64,000 bases of DNA. It comes from Choristoneura fumiferana (taxonomy: Eukaryota; Arthropoda; Insecta; Lepidoptera; Tortricidae). Position numbers and translations under genes: made by a program. The stretch is from the NCBI RefSeq assembly GCF_025370935.1, contig NC_133476.1:9645399-9709398 (forward strand), in the 5' to 3' direction. How positions within the stretch are numbered: position 1 is the stretch's first letter; every line of letters starts with the position of its first letter. This document shows positions 36,289 to 51,200 of the stretch, in pieces. Below the pieces are notes generated by a model, which was given only the letters and a program-made list of their open reading frames with translations, was not told where the DNA came from and did not search any database.

Positions 36289-39200
36289 ATGACTTCTACG
36301 CAATATTTTTCAAACTACGTGAAAAAACTAAGTATGTTTCGCTATAATAGCCAAATTTTTTTCATCCGTTGTTTATGCTGATATTTCATTTTAATGCTGT
36401 TTTAGGTCACCCCATAAGAGAAATTCGTGAGCGCTCGTTACAATTGCTGGTGGCTAAATTGCGGTTGGGCTGGGAGATCGACGATGAATTGTCCGGAGCG
36501 CGTGAACTTTTGGAGGCTCTGCTGGCATGGTTCCACGCTCAGAAACCTACTTTACAACGAGAGGCACTCCAGCTTTTGCTAAGTACTATCACAGTAAGTT
36601 TATTTTTTGTCATCTTTGTATGGGTGAAATTCAAAAAGAAGGATGGGGTTTTTCAGAAACGTTTCAGACCCGTTTGCCTTAATATCCTTAATTTTCCATA
36701 CAAAATTTACTAGTCAGTTTAGTGATGGTCCATACAACATGTATGGTTAACTACGTCACAAAACTGACAATTAAAAGTGGGACACTTTTTTTATTTCTTA
36801 AATTGATAATGCTCATGATTCTTGAGTAGAAATAACCCAAAATTTGTTAGGTTTAAAAAAGTGCAGGGTACACTTTTTTCTGAAAATGCCACACTAAGTG
36901 ATTAATTTTCTTATAAAACATTTGGTTGTGCGACAGATGGTTAATTCATACAGTTGTATCAGTTGCATGCATTAGGTCAACTCCAGGGTAGGTAGCGCTA
37001 GCTCGCACCGCAGCAGTGCCACAATTGCCAATTTTCGGGGGCAAAACTATATCCTATAACTTCACAGGGTCTCAAACTCTCTTCATACCAAATTACATCA
37101 AATGCGGCTTAGCATTTAAAGTAGAGTGAAGGAGGATCAAGGACTTATGAGGTTAAGAAAGTTTTGATCTATGTTTACAGACAAAAGCTGGTAACTACAT
37201 AGTGAAGGAGTATGGGGTTAAAGAACTACTAACTACCCTGAACAGTGTGAAACACAAAGTTGATGCAGATGCATATGACATATTTCAAGATGTAATAGAG
37301 ACAATTCAGTTCATGAACTCTGTAGAGTCAGAGACCAATGTTAATGTCCCTCGGCTTGCTCTTACTTCTGTTACCAGGTAAATTGTCATAATATGCTGCT
37401 CAAAACTACAATGGAGTAATTTGAATTAATAAGAATTTAAATAGGTATCACTAAAAACTTGCTACTTGTGGAGAACCGCCTGTTGCTACCTCTACTAAAA
37501 ACTGGTAGAAATCTTGTGAATGCACTAAATGATGTTTAGGACACAAAGTATCTGTTTCAAAATTTGATTTATTTATACTTTTATAATTGCTAATTTTGTA
37601 ACTAACTAATAGTGTAAGTTCCTGCGATTGAGATATATCAATTGATAAATTGACATTTGAATCTTGGATAATTAATTTAAACTTCTTTTTTAATGTCAAA
37701 CTGAGATAAAGCTTTTAATGTTTCTTCTGCATCAAAAAACAAAATATTTAAAGTACATCTCCTTTGCCATTAGATAATGTGCTAATAGGATAAAAAATAG
37801 GATTTACTACACACTAAATAAAACTGTGTGAAACCACTTCACAGCTTCATCCATTATTTAATTATGTTTGTATGTAAATACTTTATTGTACATATAACAT
37901 AAAAATAAAACAACAAAACAAAAAGAGTAAAATACATACTTAATTCTACTGAAAAAATAAAAAAGCATAATAAATACTTTTGTCTCATCTCTTTTCAGTT
38001 CTGAAAGTGACAGAGATTCAAACAGGGACTACTTAACAGGACTTAGAAGTGATAATGAGTCATCTAAAGGAACATCCATTTCTAATGATGCAGCTGTCAA
38101 TTTAAACTTGTATGGTGTGTAAGTAGTCTGCAATTTAATAATGTATGTATTTAATTTTGATATAATGAGATTATTGATGATTGAGCAAGACCGTAACATC
38201 TAAAAACCTCATGATACTAACGCCGTCCTGATTTTAACTTTTTTAAACATCTGCACAATTATTAGCTGGTTGAATTAACTTTTTTGGTATTTCTCTAGTG
38301 GCTTATGCACAAATGGTTCTTATTTTACAAGATACTTTAGACATTTATAGCTTAGACAGTCCTAAGCTTTTCATACATCAACAAGACCCAGTTTGATTTA
38401 ATTATAATTTCAGATCTAAAGACATAGATGGCATTAGACTACTCCTCTTCCCATGGGTCCAACTATCCCGATCTGATAGCAAGACACTGTTTCTGGTAGA
38501 AGATGCATTAAAATTGCTCAAATCAACAAGGAGATGCTGTCGTTTCATCTGTGACGTGTTCCTCCGGGATTTCCTCCTGAAATATTTTTAAATAGGCCTT
38601 CAATTGTTCAGGTAGTGTTATATTGTATCAGTGTTGTGTCTAGTGTCCGACCGCACATTCGGTTTTTGGTTTCGGTAAGTTTCGGCGTTAAATTGGAGTT
38701 TCGGGATAGTTTCGATAGTTTCGCCGAAAAATCTGCCCAAACTAAGACCGATAACGGAACTTTAATCGTCCGGCTTTCGGGAGCAATTATTATAAAATCG
38801 CTCCTATTAAAGTACGATTCCCACTGAGCGCATCGGGCCCAACGGCGTCCCACCGCACTTTACCGGACGCCAAAGGAATGTAGAACGTGTGTGCAGTACT
38901 AACATCACATATTTGAATGAAATTTACACAGCTTGCGGCCGGTTGGCTCTTCGCGCATTCGGACGCCAGCTTTCGGCTACCGTCACGGCCAGTCAGCTAG
39001 CCGCGCATTCCGATGGCTGCGTTCGGCCTCTATCACGTGCCGTCGGACCCCTTTCATTCGGCTGGTCGCAGGCAGCCAGTAGATCTGGAGGGATGCGGTC
39101 GACTTCCGCACCTTGCTCGAGGAGCCAGTTGAACGCGGCGGGCGACTCCGCCCGGTCCGTTCAGTGGGCATCGTACTTTACACTATTACACTATATTTAT

Positions 39201-42200
39201 AAAGCTAAAATTGACACAAATATATAAGTATACTCTAGAATATTATAGCCCTCAAATAAAGTTTTGGTTTGGTATTCGGTTTCGGTTTTGGTTGCAAATA
39301 ATTTCGGTTGGACACTAAATGTAACCCATTTAATACATTTAAATACATACAATCCTACTTATCCTACTTTCTACTTATAATATAAATGCGAAAAAGTGTA
39401 TGTATGTTTGTTCCTCTTTTACGCTAAAACGGCTATACTGATTTGGATGAAATTTGGTACATAGATAACTGGATGTCTGGAATAACACATAGGCTATGAG
39501 AGTTTAGTAAAATCCCGAAAATTCAATTCAAGCCGCGGGTAAAGTCTCTATACCTTGACAAGTTCCTGTGTGACACTCCATAGAACCGTGTCGCAGGGAG
39601 CGTCTCCTGCTTTTATTAAGATTTTTTGATAACTGCGGCAAATGTGGCTGCGACAGGGTTCTACCATGCGTCATGCACAAGTTTGTTAAGGTATAGTAGT
39701 AATAATACTACATGCAATGTGGAATTGTTTCTGTGTGAATTTATTAGACAAAAGAGTCGTTCATTTTTATTTATTTTGGTAGGTAATAAGTAATAACAAG
39801 AAAAACTTAAACAAATATTTTGTACCTTTTCCTTGTTAAAATATGAATTTATTGATCCATTTTTAATGTATTTAGAAGTAACGTAATAAGACGTTATAGC
39901 CTGCGATGTTACGAACCAATCTGGCGAAAAAAGGATGTTTTTGGTCTGATATGAATTCTTATTTTTTTTTTAGAATCTGCTGATTCTATCAGATACAGGG
40001 AAATCAGGGCGTCCAAGCGAAGTATTGACAGTCCTGTTATGCATAACGCGGTCCTTGTGCAAAAGAATATTAGAATTATCTTCTATTGATCTCAGCAATG
40101 ACTCAAATAAGGTATTTTAATTTCTAATTCTTGGTACACATAGTGCAGTATTATCATATTAAGATGGCGCTTCGTGGTGAATAAATAAGACACACGATCT
40201 TTCTACGTCACACAGAACAATATAAAGTCCAGTAAGTACAGTCCAGGAAACTGAATCATTTACCGGGGTGGAACCTTTATAAGCAGTTTTACTATGATTT
40301 ATTTGGCAGATGTATGGGATGTCAATATGACTTTAGTAGCGCAAAAGTTCCATCCGGTACGTGAATCAGTTTTGTTAGGAGCGTTTTGGGCCAATCAATT
40401 ATTTTACCGACACTGGGCGTTTCCTGCGTTACCAAAATTGTCTCTGGCGTTACTGCGTTACCAAAAAATCGTACTTCCAACAAGATATTTCATGGTTTAA
40501 TAGGTTGAACTGACGTAGGATGGCATGTATTCATGTACACCATCTATTAAATTACAGAAAAAACATGTTTACTTACAAAAATCTGCAATTGTTTGAAAAA
40601 TGTCGCGGACTGATTAGTGTCGGTAAAAAAGTTGATTGACCCTTATACCTGCTGAGCTGGCAACATTGCATTTGTGGTCTGATAGAACACTTCTTAATAC
40701 ATAAGTTAATTGTGTCTACTCCAATAATTATTCGTGATAGACTTTTATTTTATGGAATAATCGAGAAAACTAACAAAAATGCAACGTTGCCAGCTCAGCA
40801 GGTATAAACGCTCTTAACTTATAATAAGCAAGCATCCTAACGCGTCAAGCCCAACACTCGCACTGGGCGACTGGGCGAGTGCGGGGTATGAAACGACGTT
40901 CGGGCGCGGCTCAATCCCTCTCCCCTTCCCCAGCTCCCGATTCCTCGGAGCTCGAACGCGTGTAGGTGTTTTACATTAAGCAGGGTTCCACCAATAATGT
41001 ACGAGGATGTGTTGCGAGGAATGTGTTTCTTATTAACCAATAGAAACTCTTCATTTACCTCGCCTCGCTCCGCTCAGCTGTTTCCGCCAGAGATGTGCTG
41101 CGCGAGGCGAGGTAAATGCAAGTATTAAATTCGAAGAAAGAAATCAGCGATACTTGTACAGTCAAGGGCAAAGATATCGACACGGCCAAAATTACAAAAA
41201 TATGTATACTCGACTTTATGCACTTAACATTAAGGCCGTGTATACATATTTTTAAAAAGCCGTGGTGGCCTAGTGGTTTGACCTATCGCCTCTCAAGCAG
41301 AGGGTCGTGGGTTCAAACTCCGGCTCGCACCTCTGAGTTTTTCGAAATTCATGTGCCGAATTACATTTGAAATCTACCACGAGCTTTGCGAGGAAGGAAA
41401 ACATCGTGAGGAAACCTGCACAAATCTACGAAGCAATTCAATGGTGTGTGTGAAGTTCCCAATCCGCACTGGGCCCGCGTGGGAACTATGGCCCAAGCCC
41501 TCTTGTTCTGAGAGGAGGCCTGTGCCCAGCAGTGGGACGTATATAGGCTGGGTTGATGATGATGATGATGATGATGATACATATTTTTGCAACTTTGACC
41601 GTGTCGATATCTTTGCCCTTGACTGTACGACAACGGAGTTAGTTTTATGACCACCGGATATGTTATTTTCGAGAATAATTTATCGAACTGACTGAGTGAG
41701 TTAGTATTCGCGATGCGCTCACTGACTTGGTTTGCAGGGAGCTCATGCACTAAGCTCGCGTAGGCCCATACTGCATCTAATGTTTGAAATAACCAAAAAT
41801 TTATCCCAGGTTCCAGACGGCAAAGAATCTGAGGATGGCGTGAACCTGGAGCTCCGGGAATTGGCCGGAGACAGCTCCCCTGACTTACAATGGCAGGACG
41901 AAACCTTGGCTGCTCTGAGACAGTGGCCAGCCCCTCTTTACGCTCTGGAAACGCTTCACTCAGTGCTCACCACTATGGCTAGAAGTATAATCTTGGTTGA
42001 CGCTGAGGATCAAAGTGAAGTCTTAGATATGGTGATTTGATATTGACATCTGTTGTATTCATTTAACGTCAAGCTTAGCTATTTAGTTAAGCTAGTTTTG
42101 AATTTATGCCGTTACGTAAATAAATAAGTTTTACTGTTCTTTTTTTCAGAAAACGTTGAACATATGCCTAAGTCTGGTTGAGTCTCTCATCCAGTTGCTA

Positions 42201-45200
42201 TTGGACTGCGTCAGTGAACGCTTCTGGGCCGTAGATCATGTTTCCAAAACGCACAGGGATATTGCGCATAAGAGTTGCATGGTCATGCGCTTGCTTGGCG
42301 ATCTATTGATGAAATACAAGTGAGTATTCATTTAAACATTCAACCGCTGTTAGTATAAGTTAGTTTATTGAACATCTTAGTTTTTAAAGTTAACGAGCTA
42401 GTATTGAGAAATCGCAGCTGCACGTGATTGGTTAAAATGACCAGCAGCGCCGATAAAGCCGCTAATTATTTATTTGACGACCGGATAGCGGATAGCTAAG
42501 ATGTTAGTGATCTTGACTACGAAGCTGGCGGTTGCGGGTTTGACCCCCGTGACGAGCAAATATTGGTATGATGAATACGAATGATTGTATGTATTTTGTC
42601 TATATAACGTATCCTTTGTCTAGCACTCATAGTACAAGCTTTTACCTTCGGTAAAAGCGTTTTAACTTCGGTAAGGCTGATTGGGTCAAGTATGCAGAGA
42701 GCGTTGATCAAGGTCTGTGCTCGTTGGTACCGGAGGCATCAGAGTATGATGAATTCATTCGAATCGTTCGCACAGTATCACGCCAATGTATCCCTAGAGG
42801 ATGCCGCCCAAATTATATCCCCGGGCTAAACTCTACCTCATCGGAGCTTCTTGCTGACTACGAGGCTATGTACTGTAGCGACCCCTTTTCCGAGGAAACC
42901 ATTCAAGCTGGAGAGGAGCTGATGAGTGAACTCTCAGCGAGCAGACGAGAAAAATGGTGTGAACTCGTGGTCGATACTGATATGACCCATAACAGCAAAA
43001 AGGCATGGTCCAACCTCCGCAAACTTACGGGTGACCCCCCACCGGCCGCGAATCCTGGACAGGTATCAGCTAATCAAGTAGCTTCTCAGCTGCTACTCAA
43101 CGGCAAACCTGCCGGTCGCCTGCGCAGAACGCACCTGGAGTCTTCTTGCTCACGGGGAGGTACGGGTGATCTGAGCAAGCCCTTTACGCTCCAGGAATTT
43201 GACTGCGCAATGGAGAGTTTGAAGAACGGGAAGGCTGCTGGCGTCGACGATCTGACTGTGGAGCAAATCAAACACCTCGGACCGAAAGCAAGAGCCTGGC
43301 TCTTAAGACTCTTCAATAACTGCTTGCTTTCGCTTAAAATACCTAGGGCATGGCGCAAATCGAAAGTCATTGCACTCCTCAAGCCTGGGAAGAGTCCTTC
43401 GGATGCTAAAAGCTACAGACCTATTTCTCTGCTGTGTCACACGTTCAAGTTCTTTGAGCGCATGCTCCTGAATCGACTTGGTCCAATAGCTGAGCTGCAT
43501 TTAATTCCTGAACAGGCCGGTTTCCGGCCGGGAAAGTCATGCACCAGCCAAACACTCAAGCTCACACAGCACATAGAGGATGGCTACGAACGTGGTATGG
43601 TGACGGGGGTGGTCTTCGTGGATCTGTCTGCCGCATACGATACGGTCAATATACGTGGGCTACTCGCAAAGATCTCTGGCATTACTAATGATGCCGGCTT
43701 CGTGAACATCCTTCGTGAACTGCTCCACAATCGCCGTTTCCAGGTCCACTTGCACTCTGAAACTAGCCGTTGGCGATCTCAAAAGAATGGCCTCCCGCAG
43801 GGTAGCGTGCTAGCACCCACTCTTTTTAACATCTATACCAACGATCAGCCTGCCCCACCGAACACTCAACGATTTCTATACGCGGATGACCTGGCATTGG
43901 CTGCGCAGAGCGGCACCTTTGGGGACGTGGAAGGGACATTGTCTGCGGCTCTTGAAACGCTAAGCCAATACTACGAGCAAAACTGCCTGAGACCAAATCC
44001 TGCCAAGACACAGTCATGTGCTTTTCACCTACGCAATCGCGATGCGAGCAGGCCGCTTGACGTCACGTGGGGAGGAGTGCGCATTGAGCACTGCCCTCAC
44101 CCGCGATACCTTGGCATTACCCTGGACAGAACGCTCACGTATAAAAGCCACTGCGCCAACACACAGCACAAGGTGATTTCGCGTAATAACTTGCTCCGAA
44201 GGTTAACCTCGACGAACTGGGGAGCGAATGCGCACACTCTCCGAACTACTGGTCTGGCGTTGAGTTTCTCGGCTGGGGAATATGCGTGTCCAGTCTGGCA
44301 CCGCTCGGCTCACGCCAAGCTGGTAACGTCGGCCCTGAATGACACTTGCCGTATGGTCACTGGCTGTCTCAGACCCACTCCGCTAAACCAGCTCTACCCG
44401 CTGGCGGGAATTGCCCCTCCAGAGATTCGCAGAGAGGTTGCGTGCAGTATAGAAAAGCGGAAACAGGAACAGGATCCTCGGCACCCTCTGTATAATCACA
44501 AGCTGCCACAAGCCCGCCTGAGGAGCCGGCGAAGTTTTTTGAGTGCCACCACCCCTATCTCGGATTCCCCATCCCGCACCAGACTCTCACGGTGGAGAAC
44601 CACGCGTGCCCCGCCTGATGGATTTGTGAGTCCTGCGGAGTCGTTACCAGCTGGGGCCAAACAACCATGGTCAACCTGGAAATCCCTTAATAGACTTCGG
44701 ACTCAGGTTGGCCGGTGTAAGGAAAACCTTGCAAAGTGGGGCTTCCTGAAAAACCCAAACACCCAGTGTGGCTGTGGGACGGCTTCCCAGAGCATGTCGC
44801 ATTTGATGTCCTGCCCAGCATGTCCGTCCACCTGTACTGGGCGAGACCTCCGAGATGCAACGGACAAGGCAATAAACACCGCTACTTTCTGGTCGCGGAT
44901 ACTTTAAACGAGTGAAGCCATCGACACGAGAAGAAGAAGAAGTACAAGCTTTGCTTAGTTTGGGGCTAGGTCAATTGGTGTAATCTGTCCTAAGACATTA
45001 TTATTATTCATGCGGTTTGAGCGGCGTATCTCTCCAACCAATACCGTGTGTGTTCTCACAGTACTGGATCATTGATTTGTATAGTATAGACCCTCAAAAC
45101 CAGTCAAAAGTTAGAATATTTGGTGTTATCTCGCTTCCAGAAAATCCTTCACTGAATATCCAGATAAAACCCACCATAGAGTAGCATGGTTTCGCCTCGC

Positions 45201-48200
45201 ATCCTCAGCGGAGAAGCTGATGTATTGGGCGCGCCACTCTGCCCTCCCGCCATCCTCTCTGATTGTCGCTTTGCAGGCAGCGCTATTGGATCCTGCCTTG
45301 GAACTGTTCTATCCTACTCTGAACAATAATATCCAGGATGTGTTACAGGTATTTAAATATTCAGAAAGTGGCGACAGTTAAAATGTTGATATTGCTTAGC
45401 CTTCGTGGAAGAATAAAAATACGATCGTTAATGTAGGTATTCGGGTTATCGTCGGAAGTTCAAAAATCCTCATATCTGCTTAATTTCAGGTTTTTAGCTA
45501 TTCTTGTCTGTAGTAGAAATATAATTTAATTTTTGTTAAATATCTTTCGTGAAAATAAAAACATAGCTTCCATTTTCGTTATTTTGCATATGTTAATAAT
45601 GTTCCCTGTTGTTGTGTTAAAGATCCCTTTAAGGGATAAGTTCGCCTTTGTACATCTTATTATCCTGTGTTCTGTTATTTTAATGTTTTTTTATGTACAA
45701 TAAAGAGTTTTACAATACAGTACAATAAAATGTTCCATTCTTTCAGACAGCTAAAATATCTGTAGACAAGGAGTTCAAAACCAAATACCGAGAGCTTGCC
45801 AAATTAGTACAAAGCATGGACGAAGCAGTAAAGTTTATGAAAACCCGCAACTCCTACCGCGACTCCAAGCAAGTGTTGACTTGCATAAAAAGATCCTTGC
45901 CAGCCATAGAGCTACATCTAAGCGAACCCTATTTAAACGAAGTAGCTGATATTCTGCTACAGAAAATGAAGCATATGGATTTGAATAACGATGACTGGTC
46001 TCTGGTTCGAAGTATAGCCTTAAGCCTTATGGCTCACGATGTTACATGGATACGCGCTAAGTTTTACAAGCAGCTGGCGGAGTTAGTGAAGTCAGTGCTG
46101 GTAGGTGACGAAATGAATCAGGCTGAGAATGAGAAGAGTCTTGCGTTGTTGTGTGATGTCAGTATATTGACAGAGATTTGTTGCCATGGACTGTCTTCTA
46201 AGATAAAAGAGGTAAGCGGAAAACTTGTTTTATAAGACGTTTTTATGTGACATAAAGATCGCACTTCGTAGCTGCTTCCTTATTTCATTGATCACACGAT
46301 TATTTGGAACAGAATACAAACATAAATGAGAATTTCTAAAACATACATTTAGGAGATCTAATAAAAAAAGGAATGCTTGTAAAGACTTCTGCTGTTGCAA
46401 AGACACAAAAAATGTTTTTTTTACGAGACTCTTTTTACTGGCTGGCTAGAAATTAATTAAAATGTATTTCTTTTACACTTCAAAGATAGAGACCAGCGCT
46501 TCGGATATTATGCTATACTTGCTTCGCGGTCGACTGGTGCTGAGTGAAGGGTGCTGGTGGCGACTCCTTGCCAGCATGCTGCCTATCTTTCCGCTGCTGC
46601 AGGTGTACGCAGCGCATGAAACGGAGATAGGTATGTTATTAAACTTGTATCAAATGTACATTTACCTACTGCTGTGTAAAAGCTTCTTTATTTCCGCGAT
46701 ACATTTCCCGATCCTGTGTCTTTATTATAAAAAGTTTTCTAGCTGACTGCCAGATTATCGGACCAACGGGTTGGTAGTCAGTCACTGACCAGACTGCTGA
46801 GCTAATCTAATTTTGGCATCCCCTCTCGACCATCTGCCATTATCAAGAAAATATGACGTAGTAGTTGTTGCCCGCGACTCCGTCCGCGTAGGATTCGTTT
46901 ATCGCTATTACGCGGGAACTACACAATTTTTCAGGGATAAAAACTATCCTATGTCCTTTCCCGGGACAATCAGTGCAACGCTTTAGATATGATGGTAACA
47001 AACAAATAAACAGACTTACAAATTTTCGCATTTTTAATATTAGTGGGATAGTGGAATACTTAATCTAATTTCACATTGCATTAAAATGAAAAAGATATCG
47101 GAATGAGGTTGTCGTCCATAGGCCACAAAGGACATTCATGTCACTTTTTATGGCTGCTTTGTATCTATATATGTATATTCTTTTTTCAGGTCTTAGCCAG
47201 ACAAGCTAATATGTATGTAATATCGAGCTCTTATTCGACACAAATTGAATTTATTCAAATAATTTTAAGTTTTAATTTAAAGTTTTTCCCGCTGTAGGAC
47301 AAGCGATCTGCAAGTCTCTCGAGCCCGATATAGCAGAATGTATGGGAGTAGGTGTATCAGAAACTATGATGGGCCTCGTGAGACTCTTGTTCGTGCACTG
47401 CGTCGCTGTAAAAATGGAGGCTGCCCACGGACTCTGTCGGTTACTTGGTAAGGAAATACATAAATCTCGAGTGCTTCCAGGCCGTGTGGTAATATTTTTT
47501 GTCACCACTCTAGATTTATGACTTGTACACTATGTGGTGTGAGTGAACTTGCATTGACATCCTGTACATAATAAATTTTGAGTTAGTCAAATTTTTAATC
47601 CTCAAAACTTTTGTTACCAATATGTGCCAATATTCAATGAACTAAAAGAATTTCTTTTCTCACCCGCGAACTTATGATAGCTAAACTTATGCAAAATATG
47701 TGTGTTCATGCAGTTCCTCCACCTCCACACTGTAAGAACACACATAAATCACATAAACCCATCTATCACTACCACCACACTACACTGACGCGTTTCGAAC
47801 TCAACCAGAGATCAGTTATTGTCATTCTATCTTTAATTATAAATGTTACAGGCGATCACAGATACCTTCCGCCGACAGATTCTTTGCGCACAGACGTATT
47901 ATTAAACGCATTAAGAAGAGTACAACCACAGAATTTCAATGTTGATTCAAATAAGTCTCCATTAAAAAATCAACAGGTACTGTTAAAACTTATTTAGCTT
48001 TCTCATCATATATTTACTGAGTAACGCCATAGCGTAATAAGAACAACTAGAGAGGTAACACAGGACAGGACAAGGCAACTGCGGAGCGGTGCGGGACAGA
48101 GTAGCGTCCATCCTACGCTGATTTGCAGGCCTCAGTCCGACCGACTTTTATGCGCGAGACTGCTGATTGTAGACAGCACAGAAACGTAAAAAGTGCATCC

Positions 48201-51200
48201 ACTATTACAAATTATTACGCTATGGTAAAACACAAAACAAGTAGAGAGGAATAAAAATATCACGTGAGTTTGAAAATACGACTACGCAAATGCGTAAAAA
48301 GATCGGTCTGTCTGTAACAAAGATAAGTGATAAAAATTTAATTGGTGGGTTAGTAATCTAAAAAATCAATGACAAAATGAAAATGTCGTATTCTGACAGC
48401 GGAACGGGCTAAAAGCCATATCGATTGTGAAACGAAATACACACAGTCGAGGTCAAATACATCTTTACACCTTACTACCTTGTCGCTGTCACTTCATGTT
48501 TCCACTGTTGTATAAAATTGTCAGCTACCATACAGCGACAAGGTACCAAACTGTGAAGATATCTTTAACCTCGACTGTACAATGAAATTTCTATTCCTCT
48601 CTTACTAATTCGTACGTAAGAACGTACCTATTTATTGAGACTCTGCTGACTGTAGACAGTTAGCGCAGAAACGAAAATATATTATCTATTTACATTAACT
48701 GTTGTTGTTTTCAGTCAACAGGGCTCGCACAAATTCTAGACGTACTCAAACAAGACATAATTCTGGACGAGCACGGTTCAGAATACGTGACCCGTCCTTC
48801 CATGCAGCCCACACTGGAACCCTCTCTGCGAAGAAGCACGCTGCAACAGCTGTCTGTGATGGTGAGGCAGCAAGACAGCCACGATACGTTCTTGCAGTGT
48901 GACGGGTTGAAAGTTATCGTCACTATATTACGGTAAGGGATTGAATTTTGCAAAAAAAAAAAGTAATTATACTTTGCCATTTTGGCCATTAGTTTAGAAT
49001 GACTGCACTAGACGAGATATTCATGATATGCCTAGGAATTTCGTGATCTGGCGGATTTTACGATTGGCCGCCGACATATATATAATTTACTGTTGTTTTT
49101 TGCCCAATAGAAAAGGCTACAGTATGGCGTTCTTTTTGATTTGGTCAGAAAATGTGCATAATATTTAGTTAAGTTTCAAATGGCTGCTAATGACTTGTTT
49201 TTTTTTTTATTTCAGATTGTCTTTAATGGTGGATGATTACTTAGCGTTTCCTGAGTGCGCAATTAGTTGTGTGTCTGTACTGAACAGCGTTTGTTTCACA
49301 AGCCGGCACGCTCTGGCTAAGATACAGGACTTACCCTCGCTGCTGTTAAGGGGTAATTAAAACCTAATATATTTAATGGTTTACTAATGTTTCGGCGAAA
49401 AACGTTTGGCAACCTGTTTCATTTCGCAACTTTTAATTTCCCAACTGTAAAATATTTCTGAAACTGTAAATATATCAGGATTTTTATAAAAGTAACCTAA
49501 CCTAACCTAAAGGGTTCTACACGATGGCCCTGAAATAAATCTTGAAATTTTAACAGTTTTAGAGTTTGCAAAATGAAAAGTTGCGAAATGAAACAGAAGG
49601 GCTACTATGAAACTCGAAACTCGAAGTTCGTATCGTACCGTCCCTCTCGCTCTCGTATTAAATAGTATAAGTGTAAGAGAGACCGCACGACACGAACACC
49701 GAGTTTTGAGTTTCGTAGTAGCCCTGCTGGTCGCCAAACGTTACGTTGCGAAAAGGCAGTACTCGATATTTAATACTAGCTGTTGCCCGTGACTTCGTCT
49801 TACTTTTGCATTCAACAAGTATAATAGTGAGTGAGTAGTTAATGTAGTATTTAATGAGTCAACTCCAGTCGTGCATCGGAGCCGACACACACGCATGCAC
49901 GCAGGAAAGCACGCACGCATGCACGCACGCACCTACGCACGCGCACAGACACACACACACACTTTTATTTAAATTCCTTTTATTTCCAGTAATCCTAGTA
50001 TTCCCTGCGAACGACTCGACAGTGTTAATGTGTGCGCAAATACTAGCACTGATTGCGTGGTCAGGGTTCACGCTCCAGGAGTTGGACGCCAATCGATGTC
50101 AGGTGCCAGCCTTGCCGCTCAGTGTGGTGCAGCGAACTTCCTTGCCCTTTAATGTGAACAGCTATTGGAGCATTAGTCCTAACGCCGAGCATTCGACTGT
50201 GGGTAAGTGGAATATTCTTATCAGCAGACCTAAAGTTTCTTCTTCCTTAAAACTATGAATTAAAAACCCATGGTCTTTTCTCTAAATAGTTTTATCTGCG
50301 TACTCTTCATTCAAACGCACATTTTTTGTATAATGTTTGAAAGTTTCGTGGTTTTCACTCGTAACATTTAATTAAATACCGGGGTCTTGTCACGCCTAAC
50401 GATACACGTAGTAATTACCTCGACGTTTCGGCCACATTGCAATGGCCGTGTTCACGAGTATACGTCCCGGGTGTTTTAATACCTATATTTTTTTTGTCTT
50501 ATTATCTCCCAGACATTGGTAACATAAACATTTCATTCAAAACTTGTACACGTATATTAGCAATCTGCTCTGAATAATCATTTTATGTGTATCTTTGCTG
50601 AGTTTCCATATACAGTGGTGGCCACGTAATTAAGAACGATTTGAAGTTCCAGATTATTTTTAACTAAATCATGTCATGTGTAGTCGTGGGTCCTTCTTAG
50701 AAGTAACTAGTTACGTTATGAATAGCCACATGAATAGAGCAAACGGGATTTAGAATAAAGAATAAAATTACTGTCATTTTTTTACAAATTTTGTTTTTAT
50801 TTTCTTTAGTAACAAATTCAAATAGTAATGAAGCTGGACAAATAATTAAGAACGATTTATTGAACGGTTCGAAAGTTTTTTTATTTGAAACTTAGATTAA
50901 CAAAATCACACTAACGTGAAGTTTGTACAGAAAGAAAAGCAATGTTTTAATAATATTATAAATAATTAATAGTTAGTAGCATGTCCACGGCTTTTTATTA
51001 CTGCCTTACACCGGCGAGGCATTGAATCTATCAATTTTTGACATTTCGCAAGAGAGATAGAGTTCCATTCTTCTAAGAATACGTCATACAGTTCTCTTAA
51101 ATTGCCACACTGTCGATTTGAAACTTTTTTCTTGACTTCGCACCAAAGATGCTCTATTGCTCTAAGATCGGGGCTGTTGGCTGGCCAATCTAAGACAGAA

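Larger units (their letters stand above)
42470..45013 (+). mobile_element. tRNA-derived SINE (S2) interrupted by a LINE
   Basis: The head at 42,480-42,545 looks tRNA-derived (TTAGTGATCTTG, then GCGGGTTTGACCCCCGTGACG). The 3' half resumes at 44,941 (AGTACAAGCTTTGCTTAG) and ends in a (ATT)n tail near 45,013. The LINE sits between the two copies of AGTACAAGCTTT. Lies in RTTN intron 8. Confidence 0.65.

Noticed and set aside
49491..49508. (CCTAA)3, complement of the insect telomere repeat
   Set aside because: Three units are too few to mean an interstitial telomere.
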